From Phymatolithon calcareum (taxonomy: Eukaryota > Rhodophyta > Florideophyceae > Hapalidiales), in assembly GCA_977006965.1 (NCBI GenBank), contig OZ345363.1:1364001-1428000 (forward strand): 64,000 nucleotides of DNA. Reading direction: 5' to 3'. Below the pieces are notes generated by a model, which was given only the letters and a program-made list of their open reading frames with translations, made no database searches and was not told where the DNA came from. A program made the position numbers and the translations under genes. Of the stretch, positions 41,218 through 51,735 are shown one piece after another; positions within the stretch are counted from its first letter, which is position 1, and every line of letters starts with the position of its first letter.

Positions 41218-43272
41218 TTAGACAAAGTACTGAATTCCACCAACAAAAATATCAGCGTTCCTTCCACGATACACATGAGCAGATTTCGCAACTCTCTCCG
41301 ACATCCAGCGTAATGCATCAGTCTCAATCACGAGCTCTCGTATCCTTGGACATTCAGAAAAGTCCTCCACAAAACTGACAGTCGCGTCCTCAGCCATACT
41401 CAGTCTCTTATGGCGAAATGATTCACCCTTTTTGCAGTGCACTTCTAGGTCGAAACTCAGTTTAACCCTCTCCAGTCTGCGATTCGCCCTCGCCAATTTT
41501 CGAAAAATTCCTGTAGCAAGGGAGTCAGTCCGGATATCAAGGCCAAAAGTACAAGAAAATTCCTCCAGGCTGCTCACAAGTTCTGAAACGACATCGATTG
41601 CGTTCTGATGCATGACTATGTCGTCAAGACCAAAAATCATGGATACTGAGCGAAGAAGTGGCTTCGGCGTGACAAGAAATTTTCTCAAATTGGCTTCATG
41701 GTCCCTCCCATCCGCATACAAGTGGAGCTCTTCAACATTTTTCACAGCTCGTCCAGCAGCATCAAGACCAAGTTGATTCACCACAGCAAATCGAGCAGAT
41801 CGAACTCTACCACCTAGCGCAAAAAGAGTTTCCGGTTCGTCGTACTGCACAAATGCATCCACAACGATATTCGGACATGCCTCCAACACTTGACGAACGG
41901 CTTGTGGTGGCAGACAGCTGTAATCTGTCACCATGCGCAAAACCTGCAGCTGGGATCCGAACTTTCTAACCACTCGAACAACTGCTGCTGTACGACGAAA
42001 TGTGACACCCAGGTCGAGAATTCTCAGCCGTCGGCAATGTTCCGCAACGTCATCGCACAGTTTAGCTCGCCACTCTGGAAAAGGACCTTGTTCAACTGAC
42101 TCATCCATGGAACCGAGTCCCTCAACGTGCTGCGGCCAGCTCAGACACAAACGGTCAAGTGTCGGACCAAGAGACATCCACACTGGGCTGAGATCCTGCT
42201 GCCATGTTTTGTACACAATCCTGAGATCCTGAACTCCAACGCAGTACTTGGCAATAGCCAAGATGTGTTTCGATTTGAGAAAATCTCCTTTGATGTCCAG
42301 AGCCCGCAACTGGCCTGCGCAACTTTGCAGAAGAACACTCAAATCGCATCGATCGCCGAAGAAAGTGGTCGACTCAACCGTATGTAGGACCTTAAGATTG
42401 GTAAGGTACTTACGGTAGTCCCACACTGGTGCCATGTTCGTGATATGAAAGTGAATGTAAATTTCGGTAAGAAACGGACCAATCTCACTAATTATCCCTT
42501 CCAAGAGGCTTACCCATCCCTTGTGTTTGGATCCTACGGCAAGAATACGTTCATCTTGGAGCTTGTCGCAAGGGTTCGGGACCACGAAATTCCCATTTTT
42601 GTTCTTGGAATGGTTGAAATTGAGATTAATTTCATCGCCAAAATTCATGCAGGTCGAGAGAACGGGTAGCAGACGCCTAGTCACACCAGCGAGAGGTGTT
42701 CCACTGCGAAGGAGAGAATATGCATCAGAGGGGTTTATTCGACCCTGCCATTTTGAATGACGAGGACGTGAGCTGACATGGCGGACCACATTGGCCATAA
42801 CTTCCTCGGGTAGCCAGTTCAGATAGGACTTGAGGGCACCACGCAGCTTTGCAACAGCCATGGGAAATGTGCGTATAATTCTTTTACGTCCCCAAATCCA
42901 ATCAAAGAAGGTTTCACGCTTCTCCAAAACCGGAACTTGAGGAACAGTTTGAAAGTCTCTGCGTGGCGTAATGAGTTGAACAAGATTCAACTTCTCCCCC
43001 TTAAACATTCTTCCTTGAGCCCCTCTGGTATTTGTCCTTTGTGCGTATGTGGGATTTACCAGAAGTTGTGGGGGAGCGCTAGGTTCGTCATTGTCTTCGC
43101 TTACCTCAGGGGGTATATAGAGATGTCCAGGGTTGTCATCGACGCGAGCGAGAACATTTGATTCTTCTTGCAAAACCCTGCTTACTCGATGCTGTGCTTG
43201 ATGAACGAGACTAGAAGTGGGCGCTTCATCTTCAGCCCGGCATGGAATATGTGCGTTGCGCCATCCCTCCAT
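41218..43272 (-). CDS. F-box-like/LRR family protein (intact paralogue)
   Basis: 684 aa from the ATG at 43272 (MEGWRNAHIP; the frame is open five codons further to a TTG). A non-repetitive N-terminus of about 135 residues with acidic and Pro-rich stretches precedes LKSYLNWLPEEVMANVVRHV, the F-box-like segment, then HSKWQGRINPSDAYSLL. About 450 residues of irregular LRRs follow (LRALDIKGDFLKSKHILAIA; LRILDLGVTFRRTAAVVRVV; VEELHLYADG). Homologous to 13813-15348 and source-like for the truncated copy at 27746-28620. Its role as an SCF adaptor or LRR receptor is inference. The 3' end overlaps a short plus-strand ORF that is not credible. Confidence 0.75.
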   Translation of the reverse strand: MEGWRNAHIPCRAEDEAPTSSLVHQAQHRVSRVLQEESNVLARVDDNPGHLYIPPEVSEDNDEPSAPPQLLVNPTYAQRTNTRGAQGRMFKGEKLNLVQLITPRRDFQTVPQVPVLEKRETFFDWIWGRKRIIRTFPMAVAKLRGALKSYLNWLPEEVMANVVRHVSSRPRHSKWQGRINPSDAYSLLRSGTPLAGVTRRLLPVLSTCMNFGDEINLNFNHSKNKNGNFVVPNPCDKLQDERILAVGSKHKGWVSLLEGIISEIGPFLTEIYIHFHITNMAPVWDYRKYLTNLKVLHTVESTTFFGDRCDLSVLLQSCAGQLRALDIKGDFLKSKHILAIAKYCVGVQDLRIVYKTWQQDLSPVWMSLGPTLDRLCLSWPQHVEGLGSMDESVEQGPFPEWRAKLCDDVAEHCRRLRILDLGVTFRRTAAVVRVVRKFGSQLQVLRMVTDYSCLPPQAVRQVLEACPNIVVDAFVQYDEPETLFALGGRVRSARFAVVNQLGLDAAGRAVKNVEELHLYADGRDHEANLRKFLVTPKPLLRSVSMIFGLDDIVMHQNAIDVVSELVSSLEEFSCTFGLDIRTDSLATGIFRKLARANRRLERVKLSFDLEVHCKKGESFRHKRLSMAEDATVSFVEDFSECPRIRELVIETDALRWMSERVAKSAHVYRGRNADIFVGGIQYFV

Positions 43273-45985
43273 GATACGCAAGAGCAAGATGCCCTCACCT
43301 TAGCTTCCAGGCGCTGAAGATTTTGGGAATAGTTTTCGCCGACCAAGCTTTATATACGTGTTCTGTTGAAGCCAGCAGATTTGTTGGAATATGGAACAGT
43401 ACTAATAAAGTAAATTCTGGACACGAAAAGTTAGCACTTGTGGTGCAAGCTGCCAAGCAATAATCATGTCTGCCACCAAATAAGGTAAATTGGATCGGAT
43501 AATACATTTGTTTTCGTAACAAACTGAGCTCTACCCTGTTCAGTGTCTCTGGAGACATTGAACAATCGCGATAGTTCTAGTGGGCGCAGTCCTTCAGCCA
43601 TAACACGGACTGAAATTTTGTATGAACGGCGCATTTCTTCAGAACCAGATTGTTTCCAGGAGATTCTCTGTCAACAGCACAGTGCAGGTATTTACGCCCG
43701 TGATGAGGTCAAAGGAATAAGTCGAAATCCATGACAAGAAGCTAGAGAACACTGGACGAGCGAAATAGCTGTCTGGGTGCCAGCGAAATATGCGTTGTTC
43801 GCACTAGCATGACTCTAGATAAGGCGACCTACGGAAATGTACCACCAGCTAGGCTTTACAGCGCACAGTTCACCACTTCTTGGTTGTACTAAATGGGGCG
43901 CAAAGAAGTGCTTGGAAGAAGAGAAAGCACAGTCTCTTGTCCCGGAAAGGACGGTTGCAGGACATGACCGGACAACAGTGAAGCTTCTATCTCACAAGAT
44001 AGTACTGACTCGGGATATCGTATCACCCACCGTTCTTCAACGCACAACTGACTTGGGCCATCGCAAAATACGCACGCACATCGTCGCACCGCAGAGGTCA
44101 GTCGAACATGAGCTTTCTCTCAGGGTCTTCTAGGGTGATAATGTCCATCCCCCTGTTGGAAATGCTCCACTTAAGTACACCCCTAAGGGCTTCCAATGAT
44201 CGATGCTCAAGAAAGGCTACTACGGGAGAACATAGCAAGACGTCTGCTAACCGGTGCGGCAAGCGCTAAAGTAGCACTCATAGTGGCAGAAGCCTCCCAT
44301 AATCTAGATCTATATGAAAGTGAGACTTTGCGTTGAGCAAATATTTGAGAACCGGGAATGAACCTGGCATCACTGACATAGGAGTAAAACATTTCCCCTG
44401 TCTTCACTCCATGTGAGAATAAGGATACGAGTGGTATTTGACGTCACAACAGCTCTAAGCCGCACAAAGTGCAGAGTTTCGGGGAGCTTAACATCTAAAT
44501 CTCTACGCAGCCAATCTTCAGCCGCCGTCCTTCAAATGGATGACCCGGGTTGGAAACCATTTAGGATGCTCACGGTAGCTGATCATCTCGATACCTTCTT
44601 TCAACTCCTTCTGTCCTCTCTCCCAGCTGAAGAAATTGTTCATAATATGGTAAGAGAAGACATGCTCCGATGACTTTTAAAACAATGCTGAGGGCTCGAC
44701 AAAAAGTACAGATATACTCGAGAGGAGAACATTTCCCCCTCGACAGTTTGCAGATACGCAATCTAGAGTCACACGGCAGAATGCGAGATCATAGTGCGAT
44801 ATAGTGTGGATGCATAAAACATTTTATGAATCAGAGCATGCTCTAGTATACACGAAACCAGAGTCAATTTTGCTCCTCAACTGCAGCGAACGAGCCACCC
44901 CACAAGTATTCTCAGCACTCTAAGCCGTTTTCGGTACTCACGGACAAGTTCGCCCAGACGGGTTGCGATTCTTTCTATGCTGTGTACTTCCCGGTCCGAA
45001 TTGCCCTGTTGGTAGTATGATTCTCGATATTTCTTTCTTTATTGCAGAAGGCGTTGATTTAAAGCCAAAAGTTATCCTAGAGCCCGTTCTTGTTGTTCAA
45101 AAATTGGAGCATCTGTAACCCCTCGAGATTTACACGCAATGAAATCGCAGTAGTGGAGTCTTTGGATATTGCTTGGACTCTGCAACCCGAAAAAGGGAAT
45201 TGCATGTTACCGTGTGCGGTATCTATTTCACTGGTTGAGATTTGGACGCTCAGTAACATTAGGTTACATAGCACTTGGCAATCCATGCAAGTTGCATGTA
45301 CCGCACTCTGTGTCCTGGCGGGCCACATACACGTAATTGGTCGGCTTGCCAAAAGGGTATAAACACCAGGGCAGAGTACCCGCGTAGAGAAAGAAAAGGT
45401 ACCAGTTTATCAATAAGGAGACCATCATCATCATCATCATCATGGTCCCTAAGGTAGGTTCCATGTGGATCGTTTAAATATCTTTACGGGTCTCTCACCG
45501 CACAAATCTTCTATTGTTTTCTTTCTTTATTGCGGAAAGTTCGCTCACGCAAAAGGTAAGCGTCTGAAACTGTTCGAAAACAGCTTCTCATTGTTCAGAG
45601 ACTTGAGTACGTGTCTAATATTTTTTCATGCATTCTCCCGATGACTTGTGGTCGAGAGGCAGCCCGACCAGAACAGCGTAGGATGAGGTGCCCCACTCTC
45701 TCGTAGACACCATTCGGGCACACCTTGCACACTGGGTCGTAGAGTAGCGGTTCATCCTGGCTCTCGATATTGTTTTCTAAATTTGTGACCGGTGATCATC
45801 TGTACGAGCTATTTCTTTTGCCCGCTGAGCGATTGTGACTCGTCGCGACTTTATATGATACGTAACCACAGATGTATAGCACGCCCGTAGTCCAAGAAAT
45901 AGACCAAGGAATTACTGTAATGCTGCAACTGTCATGTCTCCGGTAAAAATTTAGCGCAAAGCTGCATCGAGTGCAGTGCGCGGAG
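43273..45985. other. Large gene-free interval
   Basis: 2.7 kb without a recognisable ORF. Short ORFs (43295-43558 minus, 43837-44133 plus, 44413-44673 plus, 45077-45352 minus) have no domain. There is an (ATC)n microsatellite at 45423-45446, and two similar TTTCTTTCTTTATTG motifs near 45030 and 45518. Probably old TE sequence. Confidence 0.4.
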
Positions 45986-45993
45986 GTCGGCAA

Positions 45994-46751
45994 TAGGGGT
46001 CGCCCCGGACGGATTACGGTCCAATCCGTTTCCGCCAAGTCGGCCTATAGATATCCGTAATCCGCCCATCTCACAATATGAGTTCGTAAAATCCGTCCGC
46101 GTGGATAATGCGAGACCGCACTCAGATCCGTGATCCGTAAAACATCCAGCAAAAAGCCAGCAGAACCAATCCGCTAGCAATCCGTACAAATTTAAGTCAG
46201 TTTTCAGTCCGCTCACATTCCGCCTGGATTTCATTGAGCTGATCCGCGTCCAGACCGTCACCCAATCAGGTCAACCACCAGATTACACGGGAGTTTTCCC
46301 CCATGGCTTTGACGTGACTGTGGCCAGTCCGCACGCCTCGCATGCGGTTGGCATCGCTGGCAAGACGACCGGGATACTCACCGCGTACCATGGTTTATAA
46401 GTTTTAGGAGTACGCAGTACCACTATGATAGACGCGGCGGCGGCGAGAGCTGAAGAATGGATCCGTGAACAATCCGCCAATGAATGTCCATCAATAGAAT
46501 CCGTTCAAAATCCGTATTATTTTTAATATCGGAGGCGGCATCCGTCAAAATTATCCTCAAATTGAATCCGTTCCCGTAAAAAAGGTTCCGGTTTTCAAAA
46601 ATTCGAAAAAATAATCCGGTCAAAGACCGGTTCCCCAAAATCCGTGAAACGTCCATATTTTTAGAATCCGTGAGATTTTGGTTCAGGCTCCGCCCGATTA
46701 CACTCCCGGAACGGATTGGATCACGGATCAATCCGTGCGGGGCGACCCCTA
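45994..46751. mobile_element. 758-bp hAT MITE rich in AATCCGT repeats, perfect 8-bp TSD
   Basis: Ends TAGGGGTCGCCCCGGACGGA and, complemented, TAGGGGTCGCCCCGCACGGA. GTCGGCAA flanks both sides (45986-45993 and 46752-46759). More than a dozen ATCCG/AATCCGT copies in both orientations fill the element. Such dense subterminal motifs are transposase-binding sites in other hAT elements. No coding capacity. Confidence 0.92.
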
Positions 46752-46773
46752 GTCGGCAACCATGGCTGTCATC

Positions 46774-47315
46774 CAGGGTCTGAGATTCGCCTAACTGTTC
46801 GTGAATTAATTCGTGAATAAACGAATGAATTATTCGCGAATGTCAAATTCACGTTTACAATATCCCCGTTAGCGAATATTCAGTAAATCCACCACGAGCG
46901 TACATTCACGAATTTTTCATTCATGTTCACGTTCAGTACTTTTTGTACCCATGAATATTCATTCACATTCAGTTCACCGTCGTTGAATCCGGTGAACATT
47001 CACGAACGTTAGCGAATGTGTGCGAGCATTTCAGAAGAGTGGAAAAATGGATGGGATGCAAGCTCCTGGTTTTCCGAAAAGTTTCGCGAATCATTCGCAA
47101 ATGTTCGCAAATTTCGTTCACATTCAGTTCATTGCAATGTGTCAGAGCGAATATTCATTTACATTCAGTTCACTAGTATGTCACAAGAGATTATTCATTC
47201 GCAATTCATTCACTATAATCTTCTGAATATTCATTATATTTCTCGTGAGTGAATATTAGTGAATATTCATTCACGTTCACGTTCACAGTGGTTTCTAAGC
47301 GAATCGCAGACCCTG
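46774..47315. mobile_element. 542-bp hAT MITE rich in GTGAAT/GCGAAT repeats
   Basis: Ends CAGGGTCTGAGATTCGCCTA and, complemented, CAGGGTCTGCGATTCGCTTA. Flanks CTGTCATC (46766-46773) and GTGTCATC (47316-47323) match at 7 of 8. Many TTCAC/GTGAA and GCGAAT motifs lie throughout. It starts 22 bp after the previous element ends. Confidence 0.88.
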
Positions 47316-47349
47316 GTGTCATCCTTCGTCCTCTCGCTTTCTCGCTGAT

Positions 47350-47759
47350 GAGGTATGTGAAAATCTGCGACGCAGGATAATGACATACTGCACAACATTC
47401 GCATATCATTGGATGCGTGTACACTGTACCCCCTGTTTTACGATCTCCTGTCGGTCACCAATGGTAGCAACCCCACAGCAAGTCCGAACATCCTCACCGA
47501 TGCCGCGGACAGTGCCGACGACGACGCAGCCGGACCTGACGCTACTTACTCTCTCAAAGCAGCAATTCTTTCCAGCACCGTCGTGTGGGAATTCCGCGGT
47601 GCCGAACTGCTAAAGCTGTGTCCTGCAGTCGCGCTGTCGGTGGACTCCGACTTCGACTTGGGGCAATTGGTCACCACGGACTACATCCGTGAACTTGTAC
47701 GACAAATTGCAATACTGGGCGCTTACGTTGTCCTGCAGGGCGGCAACCTCACGTTCTAA
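47350..47759 (+). pseudogene. Coding-like fragment, unknown family
   Basis: An open frame from after a TGA at about 47357 to 47759 lacks an ATG for its first part and reads LDACTLYPLFYDLLSVTNG, an acidic Ala/Asp-rich segment, then VALSVDSDFDLGQLVTTDYI and a hydrophobic end. Composition looks like protein, but I recognise no domain. Its 5' side abuts the hAT MITE, so it may be the 3' remnant of an interrupted gene. Confidence 0.35.
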
Positions 47760-48718
47760 TTCAAGATCTACCTTCCCGGTGAAACCCTCGCGTCCCGCTT
47801 TCGGAGTCTGTCTGTTTCCCAAAAACGTTCAATTCAGACGCAGCTCGACGCCGTATTCCGCGCACTTTGAGAAGCTCCGCCACCGCTGTTGGAGGACAGC
47901 CGGAAAGCGTTTGGGGGCCAGTGTGCCTCGCCTCTGCAAGAAATCGCGAAGGAAGGAGTAAATTGCGGATGAACCGATTTTAGCACATTCTGAATCTCGT
48001 GTGCGAGGCATGCCTCAGGGCCCTGGGTTCTCATGATAAGATCGTTCGTGAGGGACGATCATGCGTAAGTCATGACGCACGGCGACCTCCATCCCTGCAA
48101 TATTGTACTGAATGTGTGTGATGTGGACGATGCGTCAAGGTCCTCGCGGTTATAGATTGGAAAATGTGCGGATGGTATCTAGAGCATTGAGAAATTGCCA
48201 AAGCACTCAACACAATTATTCCTGGATGCCCTTTTGCGGACTGGTGGGAACATCTATCGCCCCCGATTGGTGTATGGCCCGCTAAGTATGCGCTCAACCT
48301 ACCAGTTCGCAGATGGAAAGGTTAAACTCACGCTCACTCGCACACGATGCTTGTAGACAACTGTAAAAAGGCTCGCGTGTATACTGCAAGCGCAGTCAGA
48401 GTTGTTGAGGCATCCAACATAACTTACGCCTTGATGCGACCGTGTACGGGCTGAGTGGGCTTTGTACGTTTGCAGAGCTGTGTGAAATGCATTTTGGAAG
48501 TTTTTAGGGACTATTCGTTGACGGGCGCGTCATTCTACGGAAGAGATTGGATCGTTTATCGAGATTCTGATGTCGCACGATTAACTTCGAGATTGTCTGC
48601 CCAGGTACGACGTTTCTGCGATCTATCCAGCCATTAGCTAGGCATTGCGCTGCCGTGGTGCAGTAGCAGATTTCAGCGCACCACCAGTTGTCACAATCCT
48701 CTGCATCAGCGATGACTG
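47760..48718. other. Gene-free interval
   Basis: No supported ORF or repeat. Confidence 0.35.
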
Positions 48719-48989
48719 CTATTGTATTCCTCCCAAGAGTTGCGTGTTCTGTGCTTTTGTTTGTGGAGCGTCTGGGTTATCGTATTCCGGATTCTCCCTA
48801 ATGGCCTCGAGGTTGTTTCTACAGTCTTGGAGCATCTGCAGCCCGTAACTCGTTGTGAGAAGATTGAGGGCGCTCATAACCCAATTCTGGCAATTCCAGG
48901 TCGTGCTCTTGTTGTTGACCGGAAGTTTGAGTATGTCGTGAACGACAGTGTTGGGATCATGCAATGGAGAGATAGTGCCACAAGTGGGG

Positions 48990-49110
48990 GTTGTGCACCG
49001 GCTGCGAGGGATGACATGAGCCCGAGGGCATGATATTCAACCGAGGCGCAGCCGAGGTCCGAATATCATGGCCTGAGGGCGATTGTCATCCCGAGAGTAC
49101 GGTGCACAAC
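48990..49110. repeat. Foldback element, about 55-bp imperfect arms
   Basis: GTTGTGCACCG ... GGGATGACA ... GAGGGCATGATATTC on the left pairs with the complement of the right arm (GTTGTGCACCG ... GGGATGACA ... CATGATATTCGG). The centre is GAGGCGCAGCC. MITE-like. Confidence 0.7.
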
Positions 49111-49197
49111 ACGCTTGTCAACCGGCTGAGAAACAAGTGGAAAATAAGGATTTCGTACGAGTCTCCTATCAAAGCTGCTATGTCAACCCTACTTGCT

Positions 49198-49307
49198 CTA
49201 TGTCATCCCTAGTAGGGATGACATAGAGCAATCAATATTCTATGTCATCCCTAGTAGGGATGACATAGAGCAATCAATATTCTATGTCATCCCTAGGGAT
49301 GACATAG
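49198..49307. repeat. 42-bp tandem array of perfect palindromes
   Basis: Two full units and a shortened third start at 49198, 49240 and 49282. Each full unit is a 29-bp palindrome (CTATGTCATCCCTA-G-complement) plus a 13-bp spacer AGCAATCAATATT. The third palindrome lacks the central TAG. The same GGGATGACAT motif occurs in the neighbouring foldback and in repeat A. Confidence 0.9.
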
Positions 49308-49608
49308 AAGCAATCAGTTGCAAGAGGAAGCCGATCATCGGCATGTCTACCCCCTCAGCCGGTTGACAAAGGATTGCGTTATCCAAACCAGTGGAGGGAC
49401 CCGGCCTCGTCTTGACCACCTTCTCGAGGTAGTACCCGACACCGTCCTTGTCGTCACCTGTTTGTAAAACATAGTTAGCGTTATTGGGTGCCTCCAACCA
49501 AATTGCCCAGTGGGCGGCGTCACGAGGGTCCAATTTCTTGTAGATAGCAACGTGCACGTTAGTGGGTCACTCCTGAAAATGATAAATTGCAGAGACGAAA
49601 AACAGTAC

Positions 49609-49650
49609 GCAAATTGTGCAAATGTATTCGAATACATTTGCACAATTTGC
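49609..49650. repeat. Perfect 42-bp palindrome, no loop
   Basis: Each arm begins GCAAATTGTGCAAATGTATT and the centre is TTC|GAA. Pairing extends outward to 49604/49655 with one mismatch. It lies directly against the left end of the long-TIR element at 49654. Confidence 0.92.
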
Positions 49651-49653
49651 ATA

Positions 49654-50049
49654 CTGACAGAGGGACCTTCTTGAGAATTCAATTTTTGCGTCCGCATTAC
49701 CAGTCTGGAAAAGTCCTCAAATCCAGTCCGAAATATTTTCACTGGTCATGAGGACGCGGCATAGGTTTAGCGTGGCTAATGTGCTCATCTATGGACATTT
49801 TTTCTCATAACGATTTTAGTTTTCGGAAGTGGAATTGCTTTTCAACAAAACTTTTCGTGATGTTTCAAGTTTTTGCTCAAAAGTGTACGAAAACATCTGA
49901 AGCGAAAGTTTGCATATCAACACTCAGCCACTGAAAACCTATGCCGCGTCCTCGTAACCAGTCCACGAAATAATGACTGGTAATGAGGACTTTTTTGACT
50001 GGGTCTATGCCGCGATTTTGATGAATTCTCAAGAAGGCCCCTCTGACAG
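49654..50049. mobile_element. 396-bp element with about 110-bp terminal inverted repeats
   Basis: The left arm CTGACAGAGGGACCTTCTTG and the complement of the right CTGTCAGAGGGGCCTTCTTG begin arms that stay alignable for about 110 bp (shared GAGAATTCA, AAGTCCTCA, GAGGACGCGGCATAGGTTTT). Long TIRs suggest a MULE-type or foldback MITE. No target duplication recognised. Confidence 0.75.
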
Positions 50050-50448
50050 CGGATCCGCTGTCACGCGCGCGCCAAATTGTGGAGCCCTGAAAATATTGTC
50101 GCATTTTGTGTCAGACAATTCCGTTACGGAACCAAAATATTAATTGATTTGATGTCCTATTTTGGGTGCTTATAGTGCCCAAAGCATCCGACATGGGCCC
50201 TCACTTTGGTGCTGAAGAGTACAAGTATTACATTACACCGCCGGAGACCGAGAGGTTTTGGAGCAGTATAATACTCCAAACGGTAATCAGGCGGGCTGTA
50301 AAGTACTCCAGGAAACTATTTAAACGTTCACTCGAAGGGAGAGGGGAAAGTGAAGAAATTATAGGTAGATCCAGAGATTCGTTGCACGGAGAAGGCTTTA
50401 TGGTGCTAGACGAAATACGTACTATGTCATTGTAACGAATACACCAAG
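50050..50448. other. Upstream region of the second Harbinger-like transposase
   Basis: No gene recognised (the ORF 50166-50435 has no domain). The left transposon end should lie here or just beyond; I could not find its TIR. Confidence 0.35.
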
Positions 50449-51735
50449 ATGTCTCTTCTCGAGTGTTCTTTCGTAAGTTCGGCTTTCCCCTTTACTCATG
50501 GGGTTGAAAAGCAGAGCTGTCTATCACCATCTGGTCCGCAAACAAGTTCGGTAAGAATGGGATTGATTATCCGTTTATTGTACATTCTGCTGCATAAACG
50601 GCATCTGCAGCGAAGGATCGCAAATGGACCCATGCGGTACCGAATGTCCCTGCACGCCCGCCGGCTCCGTGACCGAAGAGTCTCCCGAAGAGGTCTGCAG
50701 CATCCCCATATGTCTGCTTTTCGCACGCTTTTCGGATCGGGTTGCGAGCGCTCGCTAATCACCTTAACAGGTGTTAACCATGTTACGTTTCGATACATAC
50801 TTGTAAAGTATGCCACTCTGTACAACAAGTACTCACCCTATTCAACCGATGGGGCTATTCGACGTCTGGACGCAGAACCGCATGGTCGCGGGAGACCGCG
50901 CTCAATGAGCGCAGAAATATGTTTGGGCTTGGTGTTGACATGGGGGAGGACACGCGGATCTGAGGTGGTCCTCTGCTTGCTCTTCGGAATAACGGCATCA
51001 GTGTGCTCCCTTTTCTTGCGATTCGGACGCAGAATTCTTATTCGCATACTTCGCAGTGACGTTCACGCGGCCGTGCGAATGCCGACAGAAGAAGAGAGTG
51101 AGAGCTACAAACTGGCAGTGGCGGAGGAATATCCATTTCTGACCAATGTCTTCGCTGTCGCAGACGGTTTGAAAATTCGTCTCGCACAGGCCGGGGACTG
51201 TGTGATACAGAATATGTTTTACGACGGCTGGACCCACGATCACTACGTCAGCAATGTGTTTGTTTTTGTTCCGTCCGGCGTGATCGTCGCTTGCAGTATA
51301 AACGCACCAGGATCCTGGCATGATTCGCAGATTGCGGATTTTGGAGGAGTTTACGATAAGCTCAAACAAGAATTTATCAAAAATGGCGGCCAGTGTGTTG
51401 TCGATTCTGCATTTTCAACAGAAGATTATCCTTTCTTGATTAAGTCTGTGCAGGACCACTTCCTATTAAGCAGCAACATGACCGAGATCACTGCGGCGCG
51501 GCAGGCTACCTCCATGCGCCAAGCCTCTGAATGGAGCATGAGGGCGCTACAGGCAATGTTCCCGAGGATCAAGGACACAATGATCTATGAAGAGAGGGGT
51601 GAGAGAAAGATTATTCTTCAAAGCATGGTGCTTCTTTTTAATCTGCGGACGCGTCTTGTAGGAATTAATCAAATTCTCTCCACTTTTATGCCTCAGCTGA
51701 GCACCGAGGCTAACCAATTCATATTAAACCTGTAA
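50449..51735 (+). CDS. PIF/Harbinger-like DDE transposase (apparently intact)
   Basis: 428 aa, ATG at 50449. After a basic N-terminus comes RGRPRSMSAEICLGLVLTWG, an HTH-like region typical before the catalytic domain. Catalytic residues sit in FAVADGLKIRL (first Asp), NAPGSWHDSQIAD (second Asp) and, after CVVDSAFSTEDYPFLIKS, SEWSMRALQ (probable Glu). Length and order fit Harbinger/ISL2EU-type enzymes. It belongs to a different lineage from the 32-kb transposase (little shared sequence by eye). No lesion seen. Convergent with the DUF6818-type partner gene, about 240 bp between stops. A possible small intron near the 5' end (GTAAGT at about 50472) was not resolved. Confidence 0.75.
   Translation: MSLLECSFVSSAFPFTHGVEKQSCLSPSGPQTSSVRMGLIIRLLYILLHKRHLQRRIANGPMRYRMSLHARRLRDRRVSRRGLQHPHMSAFRTLFGSGCERSLITLTGVNHVTFRYILVKYATLYNKYSPYSTDGAIRRLDAEPHGRGRPRSMSAEICLGLVLTWGRTRGSEVVLCLLFGITASVCSLFLRFGRRILIRILRSDVHAAVRMPTEEESESYKLAVAEEYPFLTNVFAVADGLKIRLAQAGDCVIQNMFYDGWTHDHYVSNVFVFVPSGVIVACSINAPGSWHDSQIADFGGVYDKLKQEFIKNGGQCVVDSAFSTEDYPFLIKSVQDHFLLSSNMTEITAARQATSMRQASEWSMRALQAMFPRIKDTMIYEERGERKIILQSMVLLFNLRTRLVGINQILSTFMPQLSTEANQFILNL

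Larger units (their letters stand above)
48719..49557 (-). pseudogene. DUF6914/UMTA-like gene split by palindromic insertions
   Basis: The N-terminal piece (49557 to about 49315) reads MHVAIYKKLDPRDAAHWAIW ... YYLEKVV, and the C-terminal piece (about 48961-48719) reads TTWNCQNWVMSALNLL ... GLQMLQDCRNNLEAI. HWA(x) near the start and WNCQxWVxxAL near the end, in this order, are the hallmarks of a small protein family common in fungi (DUF6914/UMTA-like). The conserved His and Asn-Cys pair recalls permuted NlpC/P60-LRAT folds, which is inference. The two pieces are in different frames and are separated by the palindromic array (49198-49307) and a foldback (48990-49110). Product and activity unknown; inactive as arranged. 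Confidence 0.5.

Noticed and set aside
49198-49307. CRISPR-like array
   Set aside because: The 13-bp spacers are identical and the repeats are perfect palindromes; this is a tandem minisatellite, and the DNA is eukaryotic.
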